Assembly (NCBI GenBank): GCA_016584305.1
Contig: JACEEZ010001737.1
Span: 64,206-128,205, forward strand
Direction of reading: 5' to 3'
Length of the DNA: 64,000 bases
From: Chionoecetes opilio
Taxonomy: Eukaryota; Arthropoda; Malacostraca; Decapoda; Majidae
Shown here: positions 25,314 through 36,737 of the stretch, piece by piece
Position numbering within the stretch: the stretch's first letter is position 1
Layout: each line of letters begins with the position of its first letter
Translations under genes and position numbers: made by a program
The notes under the pieces: generated by a model
The model's input: the letters and a program-made list of their open reading frames with translations, nothing else
What the model was told of the DNA's origin: nothing
Database searches by the model: none

Positions 25314-25539
25314 CACTGGCGTAGCTAGGTATCTATCAATTGGGGGGGGGGGGGCATAGCTGAGTATGGGGGGGCACTAGGCAAGCGGAGCTCCGGGGCA
25401 TTCTGATGCCACATAAAAGGGTATTCGGACATATCGTCAGTCTCAGGTCCAAGCAGATTATGGCAGCCATGGGGGGGTAGTGGGGGGGCACCTTGGGGTG
25501 CTCCAGATTCTCAAGTGGGGGCACATAGCCACGCCACTG
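25314..25539. mobile_element. hAT-like MITE a, copy in E2
   Basis: Same ends and interior as 22,136-22,363, with only a few substitutions and G-run differences. Confidence 0.65.
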
Positions 25540-25678
25540 GCTATAGCCGATCTGACGTTATATAAGGTAGAAAGATAACAACCAACAGCTACCATGACTT
25601 TGCAGGGAGGACTAAACAACCTCAAATCACACGGAAGCTCTCCCCTCCCTCCCTCCCTCTCCCACTCACAGTAGCGCC

Positions 25679-25857
25679 GCCAGGACATGGTGACTGGGGT
25701 GGCCAAGGTTGGACACAGATCTAGTATGGGGTGGCCATGGCATAACCGTTGAAAAGAAATGGTTGCATTTTCATTAGACCGCTGATTCAAATCTGGGGTG
25801 GCCAATGAATGAGATTAATTTTTCAGGGGTGGCCGTAGCCCCCTAGATCCACCACTG
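25679..25857. mobile_element. hAT-like MITE b, copy in E2
   Basis: Starts CAGTAGCGCCGCCAGGA and ends CCCTAGATCCACCACTG. Flanks CCCACTCA (left) and TTCACTCA (right) agree at 6 of 8 positions, consistent with an aged 8-bp hAT target duplication. Confidence 0.65.
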
Positions 25858-26349
25858 TTCACTCATTCCTCTTACTCCCTGCCTTTCTCTCTCTACTACC
25901 TTACGCTGCACAAATATGAAGTAAAGCAACAGAATAACGCGTTGTTTGGCCAAAAATCTTCCTCTTCCTCCTCCCAGCTGCCTGCACACACGCCCTGCCT
26001 CCTCGCTGGCTCGCTCTCGACTGTCGCTCGTCCCGGAATACTCAAGGAACTCAACACTGCTTCGAAACTAAACCTTTCCCTTATTTCCTTCACATGTCCT
26101 GACTTGTTGAGCTTTGGCCAATAATTCTTGACCTGTAACGTTATCCAAATCTTAAATGTTAGTAAATGGGAGTTAGTATTAGTGTTGGTATAGTTTTGTA
26201 GTATTTTTTAAAGCTTATATTGATAGTGTTCGTTAGTGCTTCGAACTCGTTAACAACGTCGCAAATGATTGTGGGTAGGATATCATTTTCTTCTTCTTTT
26301 TTTTGCTACGTAGTTTGTGGGTTGTTAAAGGACTGGATTGCTTTGTAAG

Positions 26350-26413
26350 CAGTGGCGTATACATAGGATTCTCATGGGGGGGGGGTACGTGCCCCTCCGT
26401 AGCTACGCCACTG
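26350..26413. mobile_element. Very short hAT-like MITE or remnant
   Basis: A 64-bp segment bounded by CAGTGGCGTA and TACGCCACTG, perfect 10-bp inverted ends, with a G-rich centre. Confidence 0.55.
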
Positions 26414-26499
26414 CCTCCCCTTCTCTCTCACTCCCGTCAATAAAGATTAAGAATTTTGTATTTCTATGAAAAATTGGTAATGAATGCAGAAATTCCTGA

Positions 26500-26612
26500 C
26501 ATTTTTCGAGAATTTTCAAAATTCCCCCCGGACGCTGATTTTGACACCAAGTTTCCGGACATGTCCGGGAAATTCCGGACATATGGCAACCCTACTGTAG
26601 TACAATCTGATA
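26500..26612 (-). mobile_element. Probable DNA transposon end, unclassified
   Basis: Contains TTTCCGGACATGTCCGGG and ends ATATGGCAACCCTA, a terminus style (TAGGGTTGCCATATG on the other strand) seen in interspersed DNA elements. Assignment is by resemblance only. Confidence 0.3.
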
Positions 26613-26735
26613 AGGCTTACTGCTTATCATACAGGATTTACAAAGGACAAAGTTACTATGTACAGTAAAAGTCTTATAACTCGGCACTGTATAACTCGGA
26701 ATTTGATATAACTCGGCATGGCAAGGACAAATAAA

Positions 26736-27436
26736 TTTTTTTTTTTTTTTTTTTTAATTAATTAATAATTATTATTATTTTTTTATTTTTTTTACACACC
26801 TATGCCTATAGCGCGTTTAGGCAGTGAGCTACAGGGGTGGGATGGTAGGCCCTGGAGGCTCACTCGAGGGCTGTGATGGTTGGCCCTCGCCCGTGGTGGC
26901 GCAGGCAGGATTGTTATAGTGACGCCCAGGGCCGGATCAAGAGCTGTGGGGGCCCGGGGGCTCAGCTTTTGTGGGGGCCCTATATTCGCACGAAAATTAG
27001 CACTTTCGTGGTATTTTTGAGGCCTATGTTTGGCAAAGAACTATTAATGCATAGACTGGTATTCAGAGATAAAGGATGAACAGAGACAGGCAAATATGTT
27101 TTGGTTTTGTAACTTGCCAATGTTTTTAATATTACTGCTTAAAGCTAATATACATATGGTGGGGCCCTTTGGTGGGGGCCCTTGGCTAGAGCCCCGTAGC
27201 CCCCCCTTAATCTGGCCCTGGACTGACGCCTGTGATTAGAGGCTCATGCCGCCCCCTGTGTCCTCCCATGCACTCAAAGTCGAAGGTAGAGTTAATGAAC
27301 AGGGCATGTGGGTGTTCTTAGGCCACTCGACGGTGCAGAAAGATTTCAAGTGGATTTATGGGTCTAACTCGGGATCGAACTCGGGTCTTCGAGAACGCCA
27401 CCCGGTGACGCTAACCACTCTGCTACCGCCTCACCT
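26736..27436 (-). mobile_element. tRNA-derived SINE, interrupted by a MITE
   Basis: On the minus strand the 5' end is GGTGAGGCGGTAGCAGAGTG. A pol III A-box-like TAGCAGAGTGG lies at 27,425-27,415 and a B-box-like GTTCGATCC at 27,380-27,372. The tRNA-like head is followed by a tRNA-unrelated body and an A-rich tail, which is the T-run at 26,736-26,791. It is split by the hAT-like MITE at 26,927-27,222. No convincing SINE target duplication could be read. Confidence 0.7.
26927..27222. mobile_element. hAT-like MITE nested in the SINE
   Basis: Inverted ends CAGGGCCGGATCAAG and CTTAATCTGGCCCTGG, GGGGGCCC blocks just inside both ends, and an A/T-rich core. Flanks GTGACGCC (26,919-26,926) and CTGACGCC (27,223-27,230) agree at 7 of 8 positions, a hAT-type 8-bp duplication. 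Non-coding. Confidence 0.75.
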
Positions 27437-27611
27437 AATACATCTCATGGTTTTTCACTCGGCATATCATGCCCTCACAACCTCTTGTGTGAACATGTAA
27501 ACAGAAAGTCGGCAAAAATAATGTATCTCGGCATGTTATATTGATGTTATAACTGCATCTCTTCGCTTACACTCGGCATATCGTCAGTCGCATAAAGTCG
27601 TATTTTTGTCC

Positions 27612-27693
27612 TTTTGATCTTTTCCTGCAGGCTCAGGCTCTTCAATTTCATTCCCTTCCTGCTGGAGACACCATTGCGTGATGGAGCTGACAT
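27612..27693 (-). pseudogene. Inverted partial copy of the Tigger transposase N-terminus
   Basis: Minus-strand reading begins MSAPSRNGVSSRKG and continues KLKSLSLQEKIK. It then departs from the family where the helix-turn-helix should follow. It is the mirror of 28,109-28,276, and upstream DNA on both sides is also mirrored, so the two form an inverted repeat with arms of about 220 bp. Confidence 0.65.
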
Positions 27694-28108
27694 CTTGAAA
27701 TACAGTACTGTATGATGTAATCCCAAAACACGTAAAATAGGTGGCAAATTAAAGCAAAGATCAGGACCCAGTGCGTAGGCTGCGCCGTGTTTTTGTCGTC
27801 CAAGCACCGTCTTGGATTACGAATCCCAATCCAATAACACTTGCTGAAATGTGTGTTATACTACTTTGTGATATTGTTTGCAATGTTTTGCATTGATTAT
27901 TATTGCGGCTCCTACCAAGCTTGTTGTGTTTTTGAAGCAGAAACCAATCCTTTTTCAATTTCGACAAAAAATGGAATTCGTATCCAAGTGCTTGGACGAC
28001 ATAAACACGGCTCAGCTGACAGCCTACACGCTCGTTCCCGACCTTTGCTTTACTTTGCCACCTATTTTACGTGTTTTGGGATTACATCATACAGTACTGT
28101 ATATCAAG

Positions 28109-28276
28109 ATGTCAGCTCCATCACGCAAGGGTGTCTCCAGCAGGAAGGGAATGAAATTGAAGAGCCTGAGCCTACAGGAAAAGGTGAAAGTGCTGGCAAG
28201 GATGGATGCAGGTGCGTCCATGTGTGCTATTTGTGCTGAGTTTGATATCAAATCCAGCACATTCTACCCGTTCACT
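28109..28276 (+). pseudogene. Tigger/pogo transposase N-terminal fragment (CENP-B-type helix-turn-helix)
   Basis: ATG at 28,109 opens about 56 codons: a basic leader MSAPSRKGVSSRKG, then KSLSLQEKVKVLARMDAG, then CAICAEFDIKSSTFY. This matches the layout of the first DNA-binding helix-turn-helix of CENP-B/pogo transposases (K-x-L-T/S-L-x-E-K..I..G..... A..F....STV). The frame then leaves the family. A canonical donor-like GTAAGT lies at 28,278-28,283, so either an intron begins here or the element is deleted. No DDE domain exists in the window, so it cannot be an active transposase. Confidence 0.65.
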
Positions 28277-28414
28277 GGTAAGTGTACTTTGTATGCTTTT
28301 ACAGTACTGTATTTACATATTTTTTTTTTTTTTTTTAACCCATATCAGAGGAGGACATTGCATAACTCGCAAGGGCCAGAGCCCCTATCATGCCGACTTA
28401 TAAGGCTTTTACTG

Positions 28415-28537
28415 TATCTCTGACTACGGTTCCCGGGAACTGCCCTAATGGGATGGCCTGACAGAGGCGGCTCCGTTGAGCGCTGTCCCTGCACACCCTA
28501 TCCTCAAGTGACATCAGTCCACATCCATCTTGACTAT
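28415..28537. other. Short unassigned spacer
   Basis: Sequence between the Tigger element and the fold-back MITE. Nothing recognised. Confidence 0.4.
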
Positions 28538-28731
28538 AGTCGCTGCACGTTAAGCTGGTGAAAATTGGGACCTCTCACTCCCCCCTTCCGAACACACGGG
28601 ATTGGCTGAGGTGTTGGGGGTTTAGGGCGGAACTTGGGAGTAAGACATTCTCACCCAACACCTCAGCCAATCCCGTGGGTTCGGAAGGGGGGAGTAAAGG
28701 GGCCCAATTTTTGCCAACTTAACGTGCAGCG

Positions 28732-28734
<3 letters not shown>
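28538..28734. mobile_element. Fold-back MITE with long arms
   Basis: Arms of about 85 bp: left AGTCGCTGCACGTTAAG through GGATTGGCTGAGGTGTTGGG, and right the inverse CCCAACACCTCAGCCAATCC through CTTAACGTGCAGCGAT. The loop is about 30 bp. The ends abut TATA and a TA microsatellite. Non-coding; the transcript would form a strong hairpin. Confidence 0.8.

Positions 28735-28774
<40 letters not shown>
28735..28774. repeat. (TA)n microsatellite
   Basis: Twenty TA units directly beside the fold-back MITE. Confidence 0.9.
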
Positions 28775-28776
<2 letters not shown>

Positions 28777-29149
28777 CTGTAACTCATTAGGACCATTGTG
28801 AGGGTTGATGAATGCCTCTCTGCCTCACAATCATCTCATCATAATCTTCCTGTTTAACCGTCAGATTTTCCCATAATATCTTGAGGTTAGACGGTCGATG
28901 ATACGCTTCCAATTCTATTGTCAGCGTTCATCATTTAAATTTGCGGCATGAGTTTTACGCCCTGGATGCTCTTCCTGACAGCCTCAGCAGTGACAGGCAA
29001 CCCCAGTTTTGGGCTGAGGGCCTAGGTGGATTGCCTACCATGGCTAACAAGCTCCACCTGCTATGCAAGAATATATTGGCTAATGCTGCTTATACTTACA
29101 TAATTAATTGTGTGGTGTCCTGTTATGACGATGGTGATGGGTGACGGTA
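28775..29149. other. Unassigned, possible interspersed repeat
   Basis: The part around 28,944-29,010 (ATGAGTTTTACGCCCTGGAT, GCTCTTCCTGACAGCC) has the look of a dispersed crustacean repeat, but no ends or pol III boxes are visible. Confidence 0.25.
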
Positions 29150-29335
29150 GGTTGGATAAATATAGTGAAACTGTTGGGCAAATCTAGCGTGAGGTTGGGT
29201 AAGGTAGGATGGGGTGGGGTAGGTAAGGCAAGGTAGGGTAAAACGGGATAAATCTGGAATGGGTAGGCTATGGAAGGGAAAGGCAGGATAGGGTAGGATT
29301 GGGTAAGGCTGGGCAGGACAAAATGCAACCATAAC
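29150..29335. repeat. GGGTA/TAGGG-rich low-complexity tract
   Basis: Irregular runs of GGGTAGG, GGTAAGG and GGGGTGGGGTAGG on the plus strand. Not a regular telomeric array. Confidence 0.6.
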
Positions 29336-29829
29336 TAACAGCAACAAAAGATCCAGAATGACACACCTCTATAATTAACAAAGCAATACTACAGTACTAC
29401 ATCTAATAACATAATGCAAAACTAAATATCAATAAGTAACAAAAATTTCCACTTGCCTCCATAGCTCAACCATTTCCTCGATAAATCCGGTTTTCCTCCA
29501 TGTTCACCGTTTTGCAGTAACCCGCGTCGCTCCTGTCCTCCAATGATGCCATGGGAGGGAGCACGTCAAAAGATGCCGCACAACCTTGGGTAAAGACAAA
29601 ATTAGGACCAAATGATATCCAAGCACTCACTTTACATAATAAAACCAAAGCTACTCACATAAAACAATACCTAACATTTGGAGATACGTAAGCATATTGG
29701 GTACCAGTGGCGCACCGAAGGGGACGCCAAGGGGGCCATGCCTCCCCCCCCCCCCGAAATTTACTTCCTTGTAAGAAATCAGAATACACTAACAGTCAGT
29801 TAAAAGAAAATTAGTTGAATGGAAATTGA
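29336..29829. other. Unassigned, with a weak exon-like island
   Basis: On the minus strand an acceptor-like TTTTGTCTTTACCCAAG precedes about 40 open codons (29,597-29,466) containing ASFDVLPPMASLEDRSDAG. Nothing in it is recognisable and no matching neighbours were found. It could be chance. Confidence 0.2.
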
Positions 29830-29909
29830 AAATGACACACACGACATAACAGTCACATCTACACACAAACAGACACAGCCACTCAACTTCCTCATCCCAG
29901 TTTATAGTA

Positions 29910-30123
29910 TTAACCCCTTGAGGCCCAGAACGTAATTTCCATTGTAATTTGGCTATCATTAGACAATTTTTAGTGAATATAAGCAATATTTTATAGATAT
30001 GACCTGTTTAGTGTTCTTGTCGACTAACTAATTTGGTATATTAAGTGACCTTTCGTAAATTTCCTTATTTACAACAGACAATTTTTTTATGGCAAAGGAA
30101 AGATCTGGGCGTGAAGGGGTTAA
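29910..30123 (+). mobile_element. TTAA MITE (piggyBac-like), copy 2
   Basis: TTAA at both edges, starts CCCCTTGAGGCCCAGAACG and ends AGATCTGGGCGTGAAGGGG. Orthologous in position to copy 3 at 47,224, because the preceding 80 bases also match. Confidence 0.8.
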
Positions 30124-31440
30124 GGGGGTTAAGGCAACCCAAGCAATTTTGGGCAAAAATATCACTTTCTATGATACTGTGTTTTCGGAGAACGTGATGT
30201 GTGCGCGATGCCATGGTGGGCTATTTTAACACTGGCGAGAGGCTTTAAGCCTTTTAAATCTGTTAAATGCCCTAACATTTAAAGGTCATGAAGAAGAATC
30301 AGGTACTTTGCGCGAGATAACGAACTGAATTGCATTTGTGATAGCGGATTTGCAGGAGTCAGTGAAAAGTGGCAATGCTTCACCATAGACCTTAATAATT
30401 TATATGTGAAAAAATAGATAAAACAACGAAAATTAAGATAAGACGACTCAGTAGGATAGAAACTTATAAGCAACAACATATATGAAGGAACATCAGTGTC
30501 ACAAAAACTACAATGGCAAATCTGGTGCAATGGAAACAGTGGCAGCTGTAAGACTGGCAGAGGTCGACGTCGTATGGCTTCAAATACTCAGTTTTCATTG
30601 GGGACGGGGACTCGAGTGCCTACAAAGCTGTGTGTGATCTTTAAGATGGCTAAGCTATGCCTGCTATGCCCTTAGTAATTATGAAATTTATATTTGTATA
30701 AACCATAATGCCTTATTTTTTGTATTATATAGAGTTGAATAAGTAAATAAAACGTCATTTATAAAATTATATCACCATCAAAAAGAGGGAGGAGGAGAAA
30801 TGTAATGTTTGAATAAAAAGCCTTGTAACTCAAAACTAGTTTTTTCTTACTTCAACTCGATATGGCATGACTTCCACTACTCTGATTGCCGGTCTGCTTG
30901 CATTTCTGAATAGAACATAGTAAGATCTACATTTGCAAGCATGGATGTAAATACATGTCTCATACGTTGGTCAAAAAAGGGGCTTAAACAATAAAAAACG
31001 AGAAAAAGACAGTAAGCTAAAAAAAAAAATCGTAATTTTATACTAACACATGTAACAACTTCCCGATGCTTGCAAATGTAGAGTAATGCCTAATATACAC
31101 AATGCATGAAAATAAAAGCTTATTGATTAATAGTGTCTCCAATATAGGCACTTTAATAACTGCAAAAATACTGTTTTTTTCTATTTTTTTTCGAAAAAAA
31201 TATAATAAAAAAAAACTATTCATCATATAGTAACAAAATTTCTCACAGATAAATAGCATAGTGATATGGATAGGCTGGTTTAGTCTCCGTTGAGATTATC
31301 CTAAAAATAGAAAACTTGGGTTGCCCCCTTATGCAAATGCACCAACCCCTAGTCTGAATGCACCATGTACGTATCAGGTCCCAATGCACCACAAACCTGG
31401 TCCTAATGCACCACTCTAGGCGGCTTTTTGCTACTTCTTT

Positions 31441-33057
31441 TGTAATGCCCGTTATTCAGGAGAGTAGTATGAGATTATATCATATAATTCCCGAGTTATG
31501 TCTCGTAAGCAGTTCACTTTGTTAGTTTCACGGGTGAGTCATCGCCCTTCTTTCTTATCCGCCATTTTTTCTCATCTTCCTTCCTACCGCCATTTCTTTC
31601 TTCTTTCCCTCTTTCATTCTCCCCCCCCCCGACATGCCGGTTGCGAGTCAAAATTCGTGGAATAATTATTCCGCGATCAGTGATAACTAATGGATTCAAA
31701 TCTTTTCATCCTCCCCCAACCATCCTATCAGATCAAGGAACACTCCTAGATTCTTAATGTCTTTCAAAATAGTCCCCATAGTGACAGATCACGTTCATAA
31801 ATGGATGTCTTAGTAAAGTTATATGCTAAATTGAAAGTCTACCAAATTTCCATACACACTTCCATACCCTCTCGCTTCAGAATACGCGTTCGGACCTTTG
31901 ACATGTAAAGTAATCACACCCTCCTCGGATATTAGATTAAACATATTAAATTCTTCTATATCAAAGTAACAGGTCTGTATTATAGGCAGCCTTTTCTTAG
32001 GTACACGAGTTTCATTATTTAATTAGTTATTTCGGGATTATAAGCTATTCATTTGAGGTCACGTCTAGACCATTCAAACAATTCCCCTTTTTTCTGCCGC
32101 GGGCTCTGGGTAACTCGTGAGACACCAGTCTCATCTCCACCCTCCCGCAGGTAAGACGCACGACGTTCGCTCCTGTTTTCTCCCCCCCCCCTTTCCTTGT
32201 TATAATATTGTTATCTATATTTCCAAATATGGGTACCGATGTTTAGTTTTCACTAACGTAACGGAGACCTGCCCCATCCTTATAATTATTATTAACGAGT
32301 CTCATCTCCACCCTCCCGCAGAGAGAGAGGCTTCGACGGGAGTGTCTCGCTCCTTCCTCCCCAGGCCACATGGTACAGTGAATCCCCACACCAACTCATT
32401 ACTCTCACATTTTCTCCCCTATATATATATATATATTCCATGTATACCTATAGTGCTCAGTTGATACGGACATAGGTGGTAGTTCTAAGAATGATTCTGT
32501 GAGGGAGGTTATGCTCTAAAGAAGCTTGCCCGTTCCAGATTAGAGTTTATGTATGTGTCTAAGGTCTCAAACAGAAATAATGTTTCATGGTGAATAAATA
32601 GGATGATGTTTCAAATATAGTTCTTGTGTTTATTATAAAAACCCCAGGTGATTATTCTGTGTTAGGACAGTAATTCCCCACACTTCCAAAAGATTCAGCC
32701 TTACTCGGTATAGTTCCACGTATCAATCACGACTACCAAGATAAATCTAATCTTAATACTATTCAAACGCGCCCAGGGAGTAACCCAGAGAACTACTCGC
32801 CTGAGCTGGTGGCAGCACCCCCTTAACTCATACCCTGTTCCCTTAACCTAAACCCCTACCCCTTCCCCTTAAATTCATCCCCCATTTCAGTACTCTCCGC
32901 AGTGAGAAGTGTTCATACTATAATCACATAGTGAAGTCATAAGACTAAGTTAAATTCTCAATTCAAGTTGTAATCAAATGAAAAATCATAATCAATTAAT
33001 ATCATTCAAGTAACATTGACCAGGTATAAACTCCCCATAGGAGTTTCTGGCAACACA
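31441..33057 (+). mobile_element. Probable solo LTR
   Basis: A 1,617-bp segment present only in D1. Begins TGTAATGCCCG and ends CTGGCAACACA, the TGT..ACA termini of LTRs. It is flanked by CTTT on both sides (31,437-31,440 and 33,058-33,061), although the site is a T-run, so the duplication is only suggestive. D2 (36,300-36,350) and D3 (47,480-47,520) show the uninterrupted site. Inside are a TATA-rich stretch near 32,420 and AATAAA near 32,595. A CTCATCTCCACCCTCCCGCA block occurs twice (about 32,131 and 32,302). No gag or pol frame. Strand is inferred from the AATAAA. Confidence 0.5.
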
Positions 33058-33680
33058 CTTTTTTTTTTTTTGCCCTTGGCCAGTGATGTTATGTATAAGA
33101 AATACAATTAAAATAAAAAAAAATCCTTATGGTCCCAATGCACCAACTTAAGGCCAGTTGCTATTCAGGTGATATACTTTACTAGGGCTATTTGAAGGCA
33201 CTGCCCAACCTTCCAGCCTCTCATATCAATAATGCTTTTACCCAGCTGATAGACAGATGCCCTCAGACTGCTCAAGCACAGAAGCTCCATAAACTCCTCA
33301 ACTACCTGTTATTAAATGTTAAATTAATTCTATTTTCAATAAATGACCAAAATAGCTTCAGAAATGCACATATGTATATACAATAAAATACAGAAAAATT
33401 AGATATTAATTATAAAAGATGCTAAACTTCAGAAATCAATGGTGAATTAGATGAGAAATTAGAGGAAATCAATTTTTATACAGAATATGTTACGCTAGTA
33501 CTTTACTAAATCAAATAAAGACTTGGAGCGTTTTGTTCACCTATAAAAGACTAAAATACAGATTAGTGATGGTTGTTTCAATGGTTAGGACTCCCCCATT
33601 ACTTATTTTTGTGACCGCATTGTTTTGGGTATTTCTGGCTGCTAAAAATGGGTCTGGAGAGTTAACGAAAGGGTTTTATT

Positions 33681-34004
33681 CCAGTTTGACACCAAATTCA
33701 CTTTGGTGGACTTAACTATTTTTTTGTGGTGAGTTTTGATGTGTTTTGAATCAATCTGCTAACCGTTTCTGTAACAAATAACTTTTTTTTTCTTAGTTAG
33801 GTAAAGGTTAAGTTAGGTAAACGTTAGGTTACGTATAGGTTCAATTTGTTTTTCAATGATCTTTGTCGCAAATCACTAAAAAAAAAAAAAAAAAAAAAAA
33901 GAAGTGATTTGCGACAAACGGTTAGCAGACTAATTCAAAACACATCAAAACTCACCAGAATAAAAATAGTTTCGTCCACCAAAGTGAATTCGGTGTCAAC
34001 CTGG
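33681..34004. mobile_element. Fold-back element in D1
   Basis: Inverted arms of about 105 bp: left CCAGTTTGACACCAAATTCA through GCTAACCGTTTCTGT, right the inverse GACAAACGGTTAGCAGAC through ACCAAAGTGAATTCGGTGTC. The loop holds repeated GTTAGGT words and a 24-base A-run. The same structure is present in D2 and D3, so it predates the duplications. Confidence 0.8.
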
Positions 34005-34203
34005 AACTTTACCGACGAAAGATCTATAGTTACGTCTCGGCATCAGTTCGGTAGTGGGCTTCCAAAGTCCTGGGATTCTTGCCTACATCATCGTGTAACT
34101 TTCTTCATTATGAGTTTTTTTAAACCCCATTTCCCATGGCGCATAATATAAGCGTTACTTGTACTACGTAAAGATTCTGGTTCGCGAAAATGCGAGTTCG
34201 AAG

Positions 34204-35545
34204 NTTATGGAAAATTAATTTGGTTTGGGGTTAAAGGCCCCATTGGTTTTTTGGGTTTTTCAAAAAGGTTACCCCGGGTTGGGTTTGGAAATTTTGGGTT
34301 GGGCCCAAATTTCTTTTAGATAAAGGAAATTCCCCCCTAGTTTTCTAGGGAACTTTACCCCCCTTAAAAACCCCTTTTTAAATTTTCCCGTGTTGCCGAT
34401 GCTAATTTGTTCTCCACACGAAACCCCTTTCCCCACAGCCCCCAAAAATTTTTTTGGGGTAAGGGGGAAGAGTAGGGGAAAAAACACTATAATTTTTCCC
34501 CCAAAAAAAGCCCCAAATGGGCGGAAAAGGCTCTAAAATTTTTTCCCAAACCCCAAAAAAAAAGCATAAGCACAAGAGAGAAAGAAAACGGTTTAATACT
34601 CATTGAAGGTTTTACCTTAATTACTCCCCGTTTTCTGACACAGATCGAGGACGTTTGGGCGGGGGGGTTTTTAGTTCCCTGAGCTTTGGGGGTGGTGAGA
34701 CTGAGACTTTTGCGGGGAGTACCTCGACGCCCCCCAAACCCCCAATCCCATCAGGGGGTCTGGCAAATTGGCACAGGGCCAGGGGGGGGGGGGGTTTTAA
34801 AGGGTTCCCTTAGCTCTTGTTTTGGCCGAAGCAAAAAAGGGGGAAGAAAGGGCCCCCTGGGGTAAAATTGTGGGGGGCCCTTTGGAACTTATCCTTAAAA
34901 TTTCCAATTTCGCTACATTCCTCATAACACTTTCATCCAGTTTGTTTTGTACCCAATCCCCGGGAAAGTAAATCATACAAACCCTTTGGGCAAATGTAAA
35001 ATTCCCTTTAAAAATTTGATTTTTGTCCGCCGCACAAACCTTTTCCCCATACATTTAACTTTTTTGGTATCAGTAGGAAACTTGTGCAAACTTCTCTCGA
35101 AAGCACAGCTGTCTTGTGCACCCATAAAGGATGCATGAATCGGGCATATCCCCAAAATAAATCAATCAGAAACCCCCCAAAAATCTTAAAGTACTTAATT
35201 CTCCTGTTTTTTTACACCCCTTCTAAAATCGCGGGCGGGGAGTTTTTTCCCCTTTTCCCCTACGTCCCAACCCCTGATTGATTTGGGGCCGCAGTCTGGA
35301 GTATTTTTGAGAACCGGGATTTTGAGATTTTGATTGCGGATTATTTAAAAAAGGCGGCTAAACCTGGATGAAAAAAAAGTGACGACGTTTTTTGTTGATA
35401 TACTCGAAAAAAGGGGCTTTTATTTATTGCATTAAATAAGGAATGGGGAAAATGGTCTGGACAAACTATTTTAAAAACGGCCAAGCATCCCTCCCGGGGG
35501 CCCTTAGAAAATTATAAAATTTTATTTTTGGTAAAACCCTTTTAA
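34204..35545. other. Low-quality tract between D1 and D2
   Basis: Starts at a single N and has the same homopolymer inflation as 10,108-21,520. No gene recognised. It probably conceals the right part of D1. Confidence 0.4.
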
Positions 35546-36675
35546 AAAAAGCCTTATTTTTTGTATTTTTTTGGGTGAATAGTAATCAAACGTCATTGGT
35601 AAATTATAGCACCATCAAAACAGGGAGGAGAAATGTCATGTTGATAAAAAGCCTTGTAACTAAACCTAGTTTTTTCCTTACTTCAACTCGATATGCATGA
35701 CTTCCACTACTCTGATTGCCGGTCTGCTTGCATTTCTGAATACAACATAGTACGACTTTTATACAAAGTATATTCTTATTCTTAGTAGTAGATTTGCATA
35801 GTATCAAAGTATATTGCATAGTATTTGCAGGCATGGATGTAAATACTGTCTCATACGTTGGTCAAAGGGGCTTAAAACAATAAAAACCGATAAAAGACAG
35901 TAAGGCTTAAAAAATCGTAATTTATACTACTACGTGTAAGCAACTTCCCCGATGCTTGCAAATGTAGAGTAATGCTAATATCCGATGCGTGCAAAATATA
36001 AGCTTATTGATTAATAGTGTCTCCAATATATGACACTTTAATAACGAGCAAAATAGTTTTTTTTCGATATTTTTTCGGAAAAAATAATAATTAAAAAAAA
36101 CTATTCACATATAGTAACCAATTTCTCACAGATAAATGAATAGTCATATGGATAGGCCCTGTGTTAGTCTCGTTTGAGATTATCCTACAAATAAGAAATC
36201 TGGGTTGCCCCCCTTATGCCAATGCACCAACCCTATAGTCTGAATGCACCCTGTACGTATCAGGTCCCAATCACCACAAACCTGTCCTAATGCACCACTC
36301 TACGCGGGATTTTTGTTACTTCTACTATCTTCTTTTTTTTTTGCCCTTGGCCAGTGATGTTATGTTATAAGATCCAATAAAAATATAAATAATCCTTATG
36401 GTCCCAATTGCACCCTTAAGGCCATTCTATTCAGTGCTATACCTTTACTAGGGCTATTTCATGCCACTGGCCCAACCTTCCAGCCTCTCATAGCAATAAT
36501 GCTTTACCCAGCTGATACAGATGCCCTCAGACTGCTCAAGCCAGACTCCTAAACTCCTCACCTACTCACCTGTTACTAAACTTGTTATTAATTTAAATTA
36601 AGTTCTAGTTTTTCAATAAATGACCAAAATAGCTTCAGATTTGGCACATATGTATCTATATTAATAAAAGCGATA

Positions 36676-36702
36676 GTGTTTGTGTGTGTGTGTGATGTGT
36701 GT

Positions 36703-36735
<33 letters not shown>
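36676..36735. repeat. (GT)n microsatellite inside the Helitron
   Basis: TGTGTG units with two interruptions. Confidence 0.9.

Positions 36736-36737
<2 letters not shown>

Larger units (their letters stand above)
25046..26345. repeat. Segmental duplication E, copy 2
   Basis: Same order as 21,873-23,370: left AT tract, CTGTATCTCTGCATG, MITE a, MITE b, pyrimidine tract, then TTTGCTACGTAGTTTGTGGG. It retains a segment around 25,925-26,200 that is replaced or shortened in copy 1. No gene recognised. Confidence 0.85.
26663..28414. mobile_element. Tigger/pogo-like element, composite and interrupted
   Basis: Bounded by CAGTAAAAGTCTTATAAC (left) and the inverted TTATAAGGCTTTTACTG (right), each next to a TA (26,661-26,662 and 28,415-28,416). 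Inside are several further GGCAT/ACTCGGCAT subterminal motifs, a SINE insertion (26,736-27,436), and two oppositely oriented copies of the transposase N-terminal region (27,612-27,830 and 27,985-28,276). The catalytic DDE region is absent, so the element is non-autonomous. Confidence 0.75.
29830..34203. repeat. Segmental duplication D, copy 1
   Basis: First of three diverged copies (also 35,546-46,057 and 47,140-51,450). Shared landmarks in order: the GACACAGCCACTC flank and TTAA MITE (shared with D3), the CTGATTGCCGGTCTGCTTGC block (shared with D2), several AATGCACCA motifs, TTTGCCCTTGGCCAGTGATG, AGACAGATGCCCTCAGACTG, and the fold-back at 33,681-34,004. It differs from the others by the insert 31,441-33,057. 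It breaks off at an N at 34,204. No coding sequence recognised. Confidence 0.85.

Noticed and set aside
27345..27436. A tRNA gene on the minus strand
   Set aside because: Box-like motifs are present but no cloverleaf with proper acceptor pairing is evident, and the head continues into a SINE body and A-tail.
29150..29335. Telomere-like TAGGG array
   Set aside because: Irregular words with no constant period.
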